Assembly: GCA_963668545.1 (NCBI GenBank) | Contig: OY764868.1 | Coordinates: 2,480,001 to 2,544,000, forward strand | Length of the DNA: 64,000 nucleotides | Direction: 5' to 3' | Source of the DNA: G963662265 sp963668545 | GTDB lineage: Bacteria > Spirochaetota > Spirochaetia > CADAEX01 | Program-made: the position numbers and the translations under genes | Notes under the pieces: model-generated | What the model was told of the DNA's origin: nothing | What the model saw: the letters and a program-made list of their open reading frames with translations, nothing else | The model's database searches: none | Shown here: piece by piece, positions 51,829 through 60,046 of the stretch | Position numbering within the stretch: position 1 is the stretch's first letter | How the letters are laid out: each line of letters begins with the position of its first letter

Positions 51829-53796
51829 CTAATCTACTGCAAATGCATAATCCGAAAACTCATCATCTGTAAGCTTTGTACAGTTTAAAAGCTCATCATC
51901 ATCCATGCTTCCCAGTTTCCGCAGCGTAAGGGATCTGTAGGTATCAACATCATATATATATCTCGGGTATGTTGTCTGATAAAACGAGATTTTCTTTTCA
52001 GGATGGAGGCCCATACCTATAAGTGTATTAGCCCCGTTCCGTAAAAGCCTCAGCTTGTTTTCAAGATCCTCCCTGTTCTCAACCGACCAGAGCCCGAGGA
52101 AAACCGGCTGATTATCGTTGTTAACATCACCCTTGAACTCCCCTCTCAACAGGAAGTCTCTCTCCTTACCAAGATATGGAACAAAATCAAGATGCTCTGC
52201 AAGTTTTCTGTCGGTTGCATAAAACCTTCCGCTTTCAGGATCAATGGTAAAGATAATACTGTTTTCGACAGCCTGACCATAGCTTTTAAAAAGTGCACCC
52301 CTGTACTTGTCCGGATCAGCTTTTTCCATGAAATACTTTTCCCTCACCTTTATCTCTGAAACAATTTCATACATCCATTCATTGACTTCATTGTAATCGG
52401 AATTTAAACTGTCAACAGAAGCCTTGAAGCTGTCTGCTGTTATCTGATCTGCATAGAAGGCAAGAACAGTCCTGTATATCATCCTTATATTGTGGTATTT
52501 GCTGAACTGCATTATCAGGTCAAACAGAAAAATCTCCATTTTCCTTATCTGCCAGATATATGCTATTATATCATTCCGTGTTTTGTTGCCGGAAAGTGAA
52601 TATTCCTCCCAGAGGGTTTTAAATTCATTAAACTGCCTTTCAAGTTTAAGAAACTGCTTGTCAGCTCCGGAAAAGCTTTTGTCAAAAAGGATTTCCCACC
52701 TTGTTCCTTTCCCGTACACACTGTCCACAGTTATATTTTCAGGAGAAAATGTTGAATATATCTGCCTTGTACCTATCCCCTCCCCGGCTTTTTTCTTTTT
52801 TGTAGTATTCCCCACAAACCCCGGGTAACCTTTTTCATCCTTTTCAAGCAGTTCTTTTTTTATACCGGTACCATTGTCCTGGAGTACCAGAACTATTTTA
52901 TCCTCACTTTCATGGAGGCTTATTCTTATATTACCTTTTCTGTCAGCCTCCTCTATCGCATCTATTGAATTTGAAAGCAGGTTGAGAAGTGCCCGGCTTA
53001 TGTTTACATGGTAACCCATGACAACAGGAGACTCAGTATCCAGATTTATAAGGAGACGGCACGGGACAGGAGCTGTCTTTACAAACGGGACAAGGCGGGC
53101 AAGGATAAGTTCCCTCAAATTCACTTCATGAAGTACTTCCATACTGTCGCGGTAGGAGTTGAGCATATTAATAAGGGAAGTTGTCTCCCTGTTTATATCC
53201 TCAATGATTCTGTCACAGTTATCAACTGTAAGCATTTCAACCATATCAGAAAGCAGGCGGAGATTTTTTCTTGCATCATGCCTTGTTTTGCCTATTTCCT
53301 CCTTCTTGTCCCCTTCTGATGCTTCCTTTTCGTAAAGCCTTGTTTCAACAGACTCTTTTCCCGCAGAAAGATAATAGTAGATCAGGTTTCTGTAGACAAT
53401 CTGCTCTTCTGTTGCAAATCCCCTCTTGTGGAAAAAATCCAGGGTATCAGACTGCTTTTCCCATATGTAGAGGGATATTCTTGCTTCCGGAGGAATGTTT
53501 TCTGCAAGGTGTTTTATAAAGGAGCTCCCTATCCCCTTGCCCCTTCCAAAAGGACTTGCTGCAAGCTTATATATAAAGTAGATGTTCTTTTCAGGGTTTG
53601 AATAGACAATCATGTATCCCAGGATTTCGCTCTCATTGTACCAGACATAACTGTGATCATAATCTTTTGAAATATCAGGGAATTTGATATAGGGAGAAGG
53701 AATTATAAAGGTATCTATATTGAGAAGCGGATTTTTCTGTATTCTTTTTTCAAGTTTGAGAGTAAGCGTTTTTATTCTGTTTCCTGTGTCTTCCAT
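51829..53796 (-). CDS. GNAT acetyltransferase-histidine kinase fusion
   Basis: 655 residues; AAGGAG precedes the ATG. Residues 1-150 are a GNAT fold with the acetyl-CoA loop FGRGKGIGSSFIKHLAEN and a typical C-terminal Phe-rich strand DFFHKRGFATEEQ. Residues about 180-375 are a histidine kinase core: H-box KTRHDARKNLRLLSDMVEML, N-box ALLNLLSNSIDAIEEAD, G1 LQDNGTGIKKE and G2 GEGIGTRQIYSTF. Residues 390-655 are an unrecognised helical part with IIAYIWQIRKMEIFLFDLIM, ending acidic. No receiver is fused. Not membrane-bound. The combination is unusual; a metabolic or acetylation sensor is only a guess. Confidence 0.85.
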   Translation of the reverse strand: MEDTGNRIKTLTLKLEKRIQKNPLLNIDTFIIPSPYIKFPDISKDYDHSYVWYNESEILGYMIVYSNPEKNIYFIYKLAASPFGRGKGIGSSFIKHLAENIPPEARISLYIWEKQSDTLDFFHKRGFATEEQIVYRNLIYYYLSAGKESVETRLYEKEASEGDKKEEIGKTRHDARKNLRLLSDMVEMLTVDNCDRIIEDINRETTSLINMLNSYRDSMEVLHEVNLRELILARLVPFVKTAPVPCRLLINLDTESPVVMGYHVNISRALLNLLSNSIDAIEEADRKGNIRISLHESEDKIVLVLQDNGTGIKKELLEKDEKGYPGFVGNTTKKKKAGEGIGTRQIYSTFSPENITVDSVYGKGTRWEILFDKSFSGADKQFLKLERQFNEFKTLWEEYSLSGNKTRNDIIAYIWQIRKMEIFLFDLIMQFSKYHNIRMIYRTVLAFYADQITADSFKASVDSLNSDYNEVNEWMYEIVSEIKVREKYFMEKADPDKYRGALFKSYGQAVENSIIFTIDPESGRFYATDRKLAEHLDFVPYLGKERDFLLRGEFKGDVNNDNQPVFLGLWSVENREDLENKLRLLRNGANTLIGMGLHPEKKISFYQTTYPRYIYDVDTYRSLTLRKLGSMDDDELLNCTKLTDDEFSDYAFAVD

Positions 53797-53923
53797 GAAA
53801 ACTCCTTGATAACACCTGCATTATAACATGAATAATAACATATTTTTAATGCAGATATTTCATCAGCTTTGTGATAGCATGATTTCAGGGTCTGTTTATA
53901 AAGTTTTTTGAGGAGAAAAAGAA

Positions 53924-54919
53924 ATGAGGAGAATAATAACCCTTTTTATTGCAGTACTGATTTTTCACTCATCAATGGCAGCTGCCGGAGGAAAAGAGGA
54001 GAAGACTGATAAAAATGCGGAAAAACCTGTTGAGCTTACCCTTGTTACGCCTACAGGCTTTACAGCTATTTCACTTGCAGAACTGATATCGGAAAACAGG
54101 CAGTTTGCAGACAATATCAAACTCAGGTATGAAGTGCTTGAATCTCCGGACCTCCTTGCATCAAAAGTCATATCGGGAGATGCCGACCTCTTTCTGGCCC
54201 CTTCAATTCTCGGGGCGAAACTCTACAGCAGGGGAATAGATATCAGATATGCCGGCTCTGTTATCTGGGGTATATTATACATAGTTTCAACAGAGGATAT
54301 CTCAGGCTGGGAAGATCTTAAGGGAAGGGAAATAGCAATGCTTGGACGGGGCCTGAGCCCTGATATAATAACAAGGCACCTGCTTGAAATAAACGGAATA
54401 AACCCTGAAACTGATGTAAAGCTCAAGTATGTACAGAACACCTCTGAACTTGCACCCGCATTCATTGCAGGAAAATCAGCAATATCAATGATGCCGGAAC
54501 CTGCTTTCTCACTTGTGAAAACAAAACGTCCTGAAGCAAAAGTGATAATTGATCTTCAGAAAGAATGGAAGAAAATATCAGGTACATCAAGCAGCTATCC
54601 GCAGGCATCTCTTTTTATAAAAGCGGAAACAGCTGAAAAGTATCCCGGTTTTATTAATGAATTCATAAAGCAGTATTCTGAATCAATAGAGATTATCAAT
54701 AAAAATCCTGCAGAAGCAGGAAGAAAAGCTTCATCATTTCTTTCAACTCCACCTTCAGCTGTTATTGCAGAATCAATACCGGGGGGAAATCTGATGTGGA
54801 TGAATGCCGGCGAGGCAAGAAAATCTGTTGAAGAATACTTCCAGGTGCTTCTGAAATCTAATCCTGACTCAATAGGGGGGGCACTGCCTGATGACAGTTT
54901 TTACTTCCAGGGCAGGTAA
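53924..54919 (+). CDS. ABC importer binding protein, NMT1/SsuA-like
   Basis: 331 residues. Signal peptide MRRIITLFIAVLIFHSSMAA then AGGKEEKTDK, no lipobox Cys. VTPTGFTAISLAELISENRQ, VISGDADLFLAPSILGAKLY, EDLKGREIAMLGRGLSPDII and FIAGKSAISMMPEPAFSLVK follow the NMT1/sulfonate-nitrate-taurine binding fold. GAGGAG precedes the ATG. First of three overlapping genes with permease and ATPase. The ligand (thiamine precursor, sulfonate or other) is not determined. Confidence 0.9.
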   Translation: MRRIITLFIAVLIFHSSMAAAGGKEEKTDKNAEKPVELTLVTPTGFTAISLAELISENRQFADNIKLRYEVLESPDLLASKVISGDADLFLAPSILGAKLYSRGIDIRYAGSVIWGILYIVSTEDISGWEDLKGREIAMLGRGLSPDIITRHLLEINGINPETDVKLKYVQNTSELAPAFIAGKSAISMMPEPAFSLVKTKRPEAKVIIDLQKEWKKISGTSSSYPQASLFIKAETAEKYPGFINEFIKQYSESIEIINKNPAEAGRKASSFLSTPPSAVIAESIPGGNLMWMNAGEARKSVEEYFQVLLKSNPDSIGGALPDDSFYFQGR

Positions 54920-55688
54920 AACCTACTGGACCTCTGTTCTTGTTATCCTGGTTATCTGGGAATCAGTATCGAGGGGAGTGGATCAGGAAATTATCATTCC
55001 CTCAATCTTTTCAGTCTCAAAGGAGCTGCTGCGGATTTTATCCGGCAGTTCATCCTGGAATGTTATTTTTTGGACATTTGCAAGAATTATATTTACATTT
55101 TTCCTCGATCTTTTCCTTGCCCTGATAATCGGAATACCGGCAGGAATCAACAGCAAGTTTGAACAGGCTGTCAGACCACTGGAATCAGCAGTAAGAACAG
55201 TTCCGACTATGGGTGTAATTCTTCTTTCACTCATATGGCTTGATTCGGAACTCACCCCCATCTTTGTAACATCACTTATTGTTTTTCCCATCCTGTACAG
55301 GAGTGTTGTTGACGGTATCAGAAACATAGATAAAAAGCTTGTTGATTTTCACAAAGTACACCAGATACACTTCAGAAAGCAGCTTAAATATTTCTACATT
55401 CCCTCAATGTTTCCATTTCTTAAAACAGGAACAATAAACTCGCTTGGACTCGGTTTCAAGGTCATGATTACAGCAGAGGTCCTGAGCCAGCCGGAAAGGG
55501 CAATAGGGACTATATTCCAGATAGAACGTGCACAGCTTAACACCGCAGCTGTAATAGCATGGTGTGTTTTCATGATAGCTGTTTCATCACTTTTTGAATA
55601 CCTTATACAGAGATTTGCAAGGTTGAAAGGTTATGATACAACGGAAAAAAGAAATGAGGCAGTTCAGACAGCAGCGGGGAAGAAATGA
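54891..55688 (+). CDS. ABC transporter permease, SsuC/TauC-like
   Basis: 265 residues with about six membrane helices. ESVSRGVDQEIIIPSIFSVS, FFLDLFLALIIGIPAGINSK, VRTVPTMGVILLSLIWLDSE, and the EAA-like loop with GTINSLGLGFKVMITAEVLS typify this permease class. Overlaps the binding-protein gene by 29 bp and the ATPase by 4 bp (ATGA), showing tight coupling. Confidence 0.9.
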   Translation: MTVFTSRAGKTYWTSVLVILVIWESVSRGVDQEIIIPSIFSVSKELLRILSGSSSWNVIFWTFARIIFTFFLDLFLALIIGIPAGINSKFEQAVRPLESAVRTVPTMGVILLSLIWLDSELTPIFVTSLIVFPILYRSVVDGIRNIDKKLVDFHKVHQIHFRKQLKYFYIPSMFPFLKTGTINSLGLGFKVMITAEVLSQPERAIGTIFQIERAQLNTAAVIAWCVFMIAVSSLFEYLIQRFARLKGYDTTEKRNEAVQTAAGKK

Positions 55689-56305
55689 ATCTTGAAATAA
55701 AAAACCTGACAATGACATACCCGGGAATAACTGTTTTTAAAAATCTTGATTTCTCCTTTGATGAAGGAAAAATCACCTGTCTTCTGGGGCCGTCCGGATG
55801 CGGAAAAACAACACTTCTCAATCTTCTTGCAGGGACAGTAAAGCCTGATTCCGGTTCAATAACACCTGATACCACAGGCAAAGTAGCATTTCTTTTTCAG
55901 GAATCAAGGCTTCTGCCCTGGATGACTGTTCTCGGGAATGTAACATACCTTATGGACCGGCATATGAATGAAAAAGAGAAAAAAGATATGGGGAATGATC
56001 TTATAAGAAGGGTGGGGCTTGAAGGCTTTGAAAAAAGCTATCCTTCGGAACTTTCAGGGGGAATGGAAAGAAGGGTTTCACTTGCAAGGGCGCTTGGTAA
56101 AAATGCATCCCTCTTCCTAATGGATGAACCTTTTTCATCTCTGGATGACAGCCTAAAGGACAGGATGACAGAGTTGATGAAAGAACTTTTCAGCAGGGAC
56201 AAAAAGACAGTAATTCATATTACCCATGACACAAGGATAGCGGGAGAACTTGCGGACAGAATTGTATATATGGAAAGAAAAAACGGAAGGACAGTAATCA
56301 GGTAA
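55685..56305 (+). CDS. ABC transporter ATP-binding protein, SsuB/TauB-like
   Basis: 206 residues. Walker A GPSGCGKTT, Q-loop LFQESRLLPWMTV, signature ELSGGMERRVSLARAL, Walker B LFLMDEPFSSLDDS, switch His in IHITHDTRIAGEL. Short, no regulatory C-terminal domain, as in SsuB. Energises the permease encoded just upstream. Confidence 0.93.
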   Translation: MNLEIKNLTMTYPGITVFKNLDFSFDEGKITCLLGPSGCGKTTLLNLLAGTVKPDSGSITPDTTGKVAFLFQESRLLPWMTVLGNVTYLMDRHMNEKEKKDMGNDLIRRVGLEGFEKSYPSELSGGMERRVSLARALGKNASLFLMDEPFSSLDDSLKDRMTELMKELFSRDKKTVIHITHDTRIAGELADRIVYMERKNGRTVIR

Positions 56306-56369
56306 TAAGAAGCAGGACACGGATTATTTTTTTATGACAGTTTATTATTATACTTTTATCAGGATTGAA

Positions 56370-56400
56370 ATAAAAAAAGCACTCCCATGAAGGGAGTGCA
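56370..56400 (-). terminator. Terminator of the glycine betaine operon
   Basis: On the minus strand GCACTCCC-TTCAT-GGGAGTGC followed by TTTTTTTATTTC. It lies just after the binding-protein gene and faces the convergent ABC operon. Confidence 0.9.
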
Positions 56401-56405
56401 AATAT

Positions 56406-57302
56406 CTACTGTATCCAGGCGGATACAACATCTTTATTGCTGTTCATCCACTCGCGGGCTGCTTCTTCCTCGCTCCGGTCAGATTCCCTGATTGCAACCA
56501 TCAGAGAACCTATCTCACTGTTGCTGAGCTTCATGTTTGAAAGGAAGTCTGCAAGTTCCGGTTTATCTTCTTTGATATTTTTTCTTGCAGTAATATGGAT
56601 ATTACCTTCACCCCATACTTTTTCACCATCCTGCTCAAGGAACTTGAGATCAAAGTATCCGAACATTGAATGAGGTTTCCATGCTGTTACAACAATCCAT
56701 TCCTGATTTTTATAAGCATCTTTAAGAGCTGCCATCATTGCAGGACCGGATGATGCAAGGAGGTTGTAACCGGCATCCTCAAGTCCGTATTTTTCGAAGA
56801 TTTCAGTTTCAGTGGTTTTCATAATTCCGGCTCCTGCATCAATACCAGTAATTGTTAAATCAAGTTTTTCTGCAGCCTCTTCCTTTTTAAGGTCTGAAAT
56901 TGTTTTTATTCCTGCATCATACATATATGCAGGTATTGCAAGTCCGCTCAAAGTCCCTTCATATACATGACCGAGGTCTACAAGGTCTTCTCCGTATTTC
57001 TCCACATAATCCTTGTGAAGTACAGGAAGCCATGTTTCCATAAATGCATCCTGATCACCGCTTGCCACACTTGCATAAGCCGGGGCAACATCCGAAGCTG
57101 TTATTGTTACATCATAACCCATCATATCCTCAAGAACCACTTTTGCAAGGTGGGTATAAGCAACCCCTTCTTCCCAGTTGGCATAAACAAGATTTGCTGT
57201 TTTTGTCGAAGTTTTTGACTCCCTGCTTCCGCCTGCAAAAACCGCACTGCCGATTACCATCATAATTAAAACTGCTGTTGAAATTCTTTTGAAAAAACTC
57301 AT
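56406..57302 (-). CDS. opuAC: Glycine betaine/proline ABC binding protein (OpuAC-like)
   Basis: 298 residues. Signal peptide ending VFAGGSRESK, no lipobox Cys. NLVYANWEEGVAYTHLAKVV, DVAPAYASVASGDQDAFMET, WLPVLHKDYVEKYG and VVTAWKPHSMFGYFDLKFLE show the OpuAC fold with aromatic ligand residues (Trp in NWEEG and TAWKP). Binds betaine-type osmolytes. GGAG precedes the ATG. Third of the opuA genes, after ATPase and permease. Confidence 0.92.
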   Translation of the reverse strand: MSFFKRISTAVLIMMVIGSAVFAGGSRESKTSTKTANLVYANWEEGVAYTHLAKVVLEDMMGYDVTITASDVAPAYASVASGDQDAFMETWLPVLHKDYVEKYGEDLVDLGHVYEGTLSGLAIPAYMYDAGIKTISDLKKEEAAEKLDLTITGIDAGAGIMKTTETEIFEKYGLEDAGYNLLASSGPAMMAALKDAYKNQEWIVVTAWKPHSMFGYFDLKFLEQDGEKVWGEGNIHITARKNIKEDKPELADFLSNMKLSNSEIGSLMVAIRESDRSEEEAAREWMNSNKDVVSAWIQ

Positions 57303-57334
57303 TTTTTCTCCTTTATATTTTTATTAAAATTATT

Positions 57335-58174
57335 TTACCTTTTTGACAAATCACTGAGTGACTGGGTAACTCTGTCCAGGAAAATTGCAAGGATCACAAT
57401 GGAAACCCCCCCTTCGAAACCCATATCGATTTTAAGCTGTGTTATTCCTTTCAGAACAATATTTCCCAGTCCTCCTGCTCCAATCATCCCGGAAATAACA
57501 ACCATTGAAAGAGCAAGCATTATAGTCTGGTTCACACCTGCCATCAGTGTCGGAAGCGCAACAGGAAGCTCAGCCTTTATAAGCATCTGTTTGGGAGTAG
57601 CTCCGAAAGCCCGGCATGCTTCCTTGATCTCAACAGGAACCTGGCGGATACCCAGGTTTGTAAGACGGACAACAGGGGGAAGCGAAAATATCAGTGTAGC
57701 TATCACACCGGGTACCGGCCCCAGCCTGAAAAGAAGAACTGCGGGAATCAGATACACAAAAGCAGGAAGTGTCTGCATAAAATCCAGCACAGGGCGCAGT
57801 ATCCTCCAGGCAGAATCTGATTTTGAAGCCCATATCCCCAGAGGTATTCCGGTAAGCAGGGCAAAAACAACTGCTGAAAAAACAAGAGAAAGCGTATCCA
57901 TTGTTTCGGTCCAGTAACCCATATAGGCAATCATGCTGAACCCGAGAACAGTGAAAACTGATACACCTCTTCCTGCAATTCTCCATGCAAGCAGAGTAAA
58001 AACAATTATCATGACTAATGCGGGGGGATAATTGAAGATCCAGTTGATCCCGTCAAGAAATCCCTCCACAACCACAGCTATAAAATCAAACAGCCAGTCT
58101 GCATGATCTGTCAACCATTCAATTATCCTCTCAAAACCGGAACCTATATCCAGAATATTACGAATTGCATCCAT
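57335..58174 (-). CDS. opuAB: Glycine betaine ABC permease (OpuAB-like)
   Basis: 279 residues, about seven membrane helices. NYPPALVMIIVFTLLAWRIA, GIPLGIWASKSDSAWRILRP, DFMQTLPAFVYLIPAVLLFR, EACRAFGATPKQMLIKAELP (EAA loop) and VVISGMIGAGGLGNIVLKGI match ProW/OpuAB. Forms the channel for betaine uptake. Confidence 0.94.
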   Translation of the reverse strand: MDAIRNILDIGSGFERIIEWLTDHADWLFDFIAVVVEGFLDGINWIFNYPPALVMIIVFTLLAWRIAGRGVSVFTVLGFSMIAYMGYWTETMDTLSLVFSAVVFALLTGIPLGIWASKSDSAWRILRPVLDFMQTLPAFVYLIPAVLLFRLGPVPGVIATLIFSLPPVVRLTNLGIRQVPVEIKEACRAFGATPKQMLIKAELPVALPTLMAGVNQTIMLALSMVVISGMIGAGGLGNIVLKGITQLKIDMGFEGGVSIVILAIFLDRVTQSLSDLSKR

Positions 58175-58188
58175 ATTTATATTTATCC

Positions 58189-59436
58189 TTATTTACTGTT
58201 GATGGTTTGTTCTTCAACAATTTCACTGAATACAGTCGGAGCCTCAGACTCATCAACTCCTTCATTAACCTCTGCAATAACAACTTCCCTGTCTATAATC
58301 CCCATAAACAGATTTTCTTCATCTATTACAACAAGAGGTGTTTTTGATTTAAAAGCTGTTCCAAGCAGATCCGCCATTGAAGTATCTTTAGATGTTGTAT
58401 AAAAATCATGCTTCACAATAGATGAAAGGTCTTTTTCATTTTTCTTTTTCATCTCTATCACATCCTCTATATATACAATTCCAAGCAGCTTTCTGTCTGA
58501 ATCAACAAGATATGCATATGACTCTCCTGTTTTTTCCATCAGATGAAGGGCTGTTTTCGGGCCGTCCTTAATAAAATTCAAAACAGGCGATTTTCGCATT
58601 ATAGTTCCGGCTGTTATGACTTTTGTCCGGTCAACATTCTGGACAAATTCCCTCACATAACTGTCGGCCGGTGATGAAAGTATTTCTTCAGGTGTCCCTA
58701 TCTGCCTGACTTTACCGTCAGGACCCAGGATAGCAATTCTGTCACCGATCTTTAACGCCTCATCAAGATCATGGGTTATAAAAATAATTGTTTTATGCAT
58801 GCTGGACTGAAGTTCAATCAGTTCATCCTGCATCTGGGACCTGATCAGGGGATCAAGTGCGCTGAAAGCTTCATCCATAAGAAGTATTTCAGGATCATTG
58901 GCAAGAGCACGGGCCAGCCCCACCCTCTGCTGCATACCTCCTGAAAGCTCCCTGGGAAGACTGTATTCAAATCCTTCAAGACCAACAAGTTCCAAAGCTT
59001 TCAATGCTTTCTCTCTTCGCGATCCCTTTTCCTCTCCTCCAAGCTCAAGACCGAATTCAACATTACTGACAACATCACGATGGGGAAGGAGACCGAAATT
59101 CTGAAAAACCATTGACATTTTATAACGCCTAAGTTCTCTGAGCTTTTCAGAATTCATCAAAACTACATCCTCTCCATCAACAAGGAGCTCTCCCGATGTC
59201 GGTTTTATAAGGCGGTTAAGACATCTTATAAATGTTGATTTCCCGCTTCCCGAAAGCCCCATAACAACAAAGGTCTCCCTTCGGTTTATATTAAAAGTTG
59301 CACCGTTTATAGCAACAGTACAGCCTGTTTTCTTTTTTATTTCCTGCCTTGTTAAACCCTTTTTAATAAGTGGTATTGCTTTTCCGGGATTCGGGCCGAA
59401 TATTTTGTACAAATCCCTCACTTCTATTAATGCCAT
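58189..59436 (-). CDS. opuAA: Glycine betaine ABC ATP-binding protein with CBS domains (OpuAA-like)
   Basis: 415 residues. Specific start (FGPNPGKAIPLIKKGLTRQE), Walker A GLSGSGKST, signature ELSGGMQQRVGLARAL, Walker B ILLMDEAFSALDPL, His in FITHDLDEALKIG. C-terminal CBS pair (VITAGTIMRKSPVLNFIKDG, YLVDSDRKLLGIVYIED, MGIIDREVVIAEV) senses ionic strength or nucleotides. The usual osmotic gate of this family. AAAAGG precedes the ATG. Confidence 0.95.
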   Translation of the reverse strand: MALIEVRDLYKIFGPNPGKAIPLIKKGLTRQEIKKKTGCTVAINGATFNINRRETFVVMGLSGSGKSTFIRCLNRLIKPTSGELLVDGEDVVLMNSEKLRELRRYKMSMVFQNFGLLPHRDVVSNVEFGLELGGEEKGSRREKALKALELVGLEGFEYSLPRELSGGMQQRVGLARALANDPEILLMDEAFSALDPLIRSQMQDELIELQSSMHKTIIFITHDLDEALKIGDRIAILGPDGKVRQIGTPEEILSSPADSYVREFVQNVDRTKVITAGTIMRKSPVLNFIKDGPKTALHLMEKTGESYAYLVDSDRKLLGIVYIEDVIEMKKKNEKDLSSIVKHDFYTTSKDTSMADLLGTAFKSKTPLVVIDEENLFMGIIDREVVIAEVNEGVDESEAPTVFSEIVEEQTINSK

Positions 59437-59455
59437 CTGTTTTCCTTTTCAAAAC

Positions 59456-59623
59456 TCATAGTATTTTCTTATTTTTTCTGCCAGATTCTTTATCATCTGA
59501 CAGCTCCACATAAACCCGGCTTTTGCAGGAAGGACACCTGATATAACCTGATTTCCATTCAACCATGTTTCTGAAAACAATCCTTGCCCGGCATGATGGA
59601 CAGACAGTCGTAATTGGACTCAT
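59456..59623 (-). CDS. 55-residue double-CPxC zinc-ribbon protein
   Basis: Too short for usual gene calls. Reads MSPITTVCPSCRARIVFRNM, then VEWKSGYIRCPSCKSRVYVE and a lysine-rich tail to IL, stop TGA. CPSC appears at residues 8-11 and 30-33, a four-Cys zinc knuckle. AGGAGG lies at an appropriate distance before the ATG. It begins 20 bp upstream of the glycine betaine ATPase gene and is in its likely operon. Could be a regulator or protein chaperone; related families include short zinc-ribbon (MJ0042-type) proteins. No function assigned. Confidence 0.8.
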   Translation of the reverse strand: MSPITTVCPSCRARIVFRNMVEWKSGYIRCPSCKSRVYVELSDDKESGRKNKKIL

Positions 59624-60046
59624 AATATATATACCTCCTGAATGCTTATTGATATTTCATTTCTTATTCTTGAAAGATATTTCCTGTATTTTTCAGGACA
59701 GTGCAAAAAAAAAAGCACTCCAACCCTATAATTCAAGTTATAGAGTTAGAGTGCTTAAGTTTCGCCTTTCGACTCACTTTATACCACTTATCATAGTATA
59801 ATTCATTGCCTGTTTCAGACCCTGAATAAACCCCAGTTCCAATAAAAAGTTTTTCAGCTAAATTTTCTTTACAGGATATTAGCTTGTAATGTTACTACAG
59901 GTGCATTAACATACTCACTAAAAAAATACTAATCAAGCTTACTTCACAAAATGTATATTATTATAATACAAGAACTTAGTCAACACCTGCCTGTTCGTAT
60001 GGATTGGGTCATTACAAAAAGCCATAAAAACAGATAATATTGAAAA
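59624..60046 (-). promoter_or_regulatory. Long structured leader with terminator upstream of the betaine operon
   Basis: A sigma70 promoter TTGACT-N17-TAATAT is on the minus strand at 59955-59983. The leader then runs about 325 nt to the zinc-ribbon ATG. It includes small dyads such as TGTTA/TAACA and, at its downstream part, the terminator at 59711-59754. This is the layout of an attenuator, riboswitch or independent sRNA. I could not match it to a known riboswitch class. Confidence 0.6.
59711..59754 (-). terminator. Strong intrinsic terminator in the betaine-operon leader
   Basis: On the minus strand AAGCACTC-T-AAC-T-CTATAA, loop, TTATAG-G-GTT-G-GAGTGCTT followed by an unbroken run of ten T. 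It lies about 90 nt upstream of the zinc-ribbon start codon, so it would limit readthrough into the operon unless antagonised. Confidence 0.85.

Noticed and set aside
59624..59950. Known riboswitch class (c-di-AMP, TPP, T-box, GEMM) for the betaine leader
   Set aside because: Core motifs of these classes could not be found; left as an unclassified structured leader.
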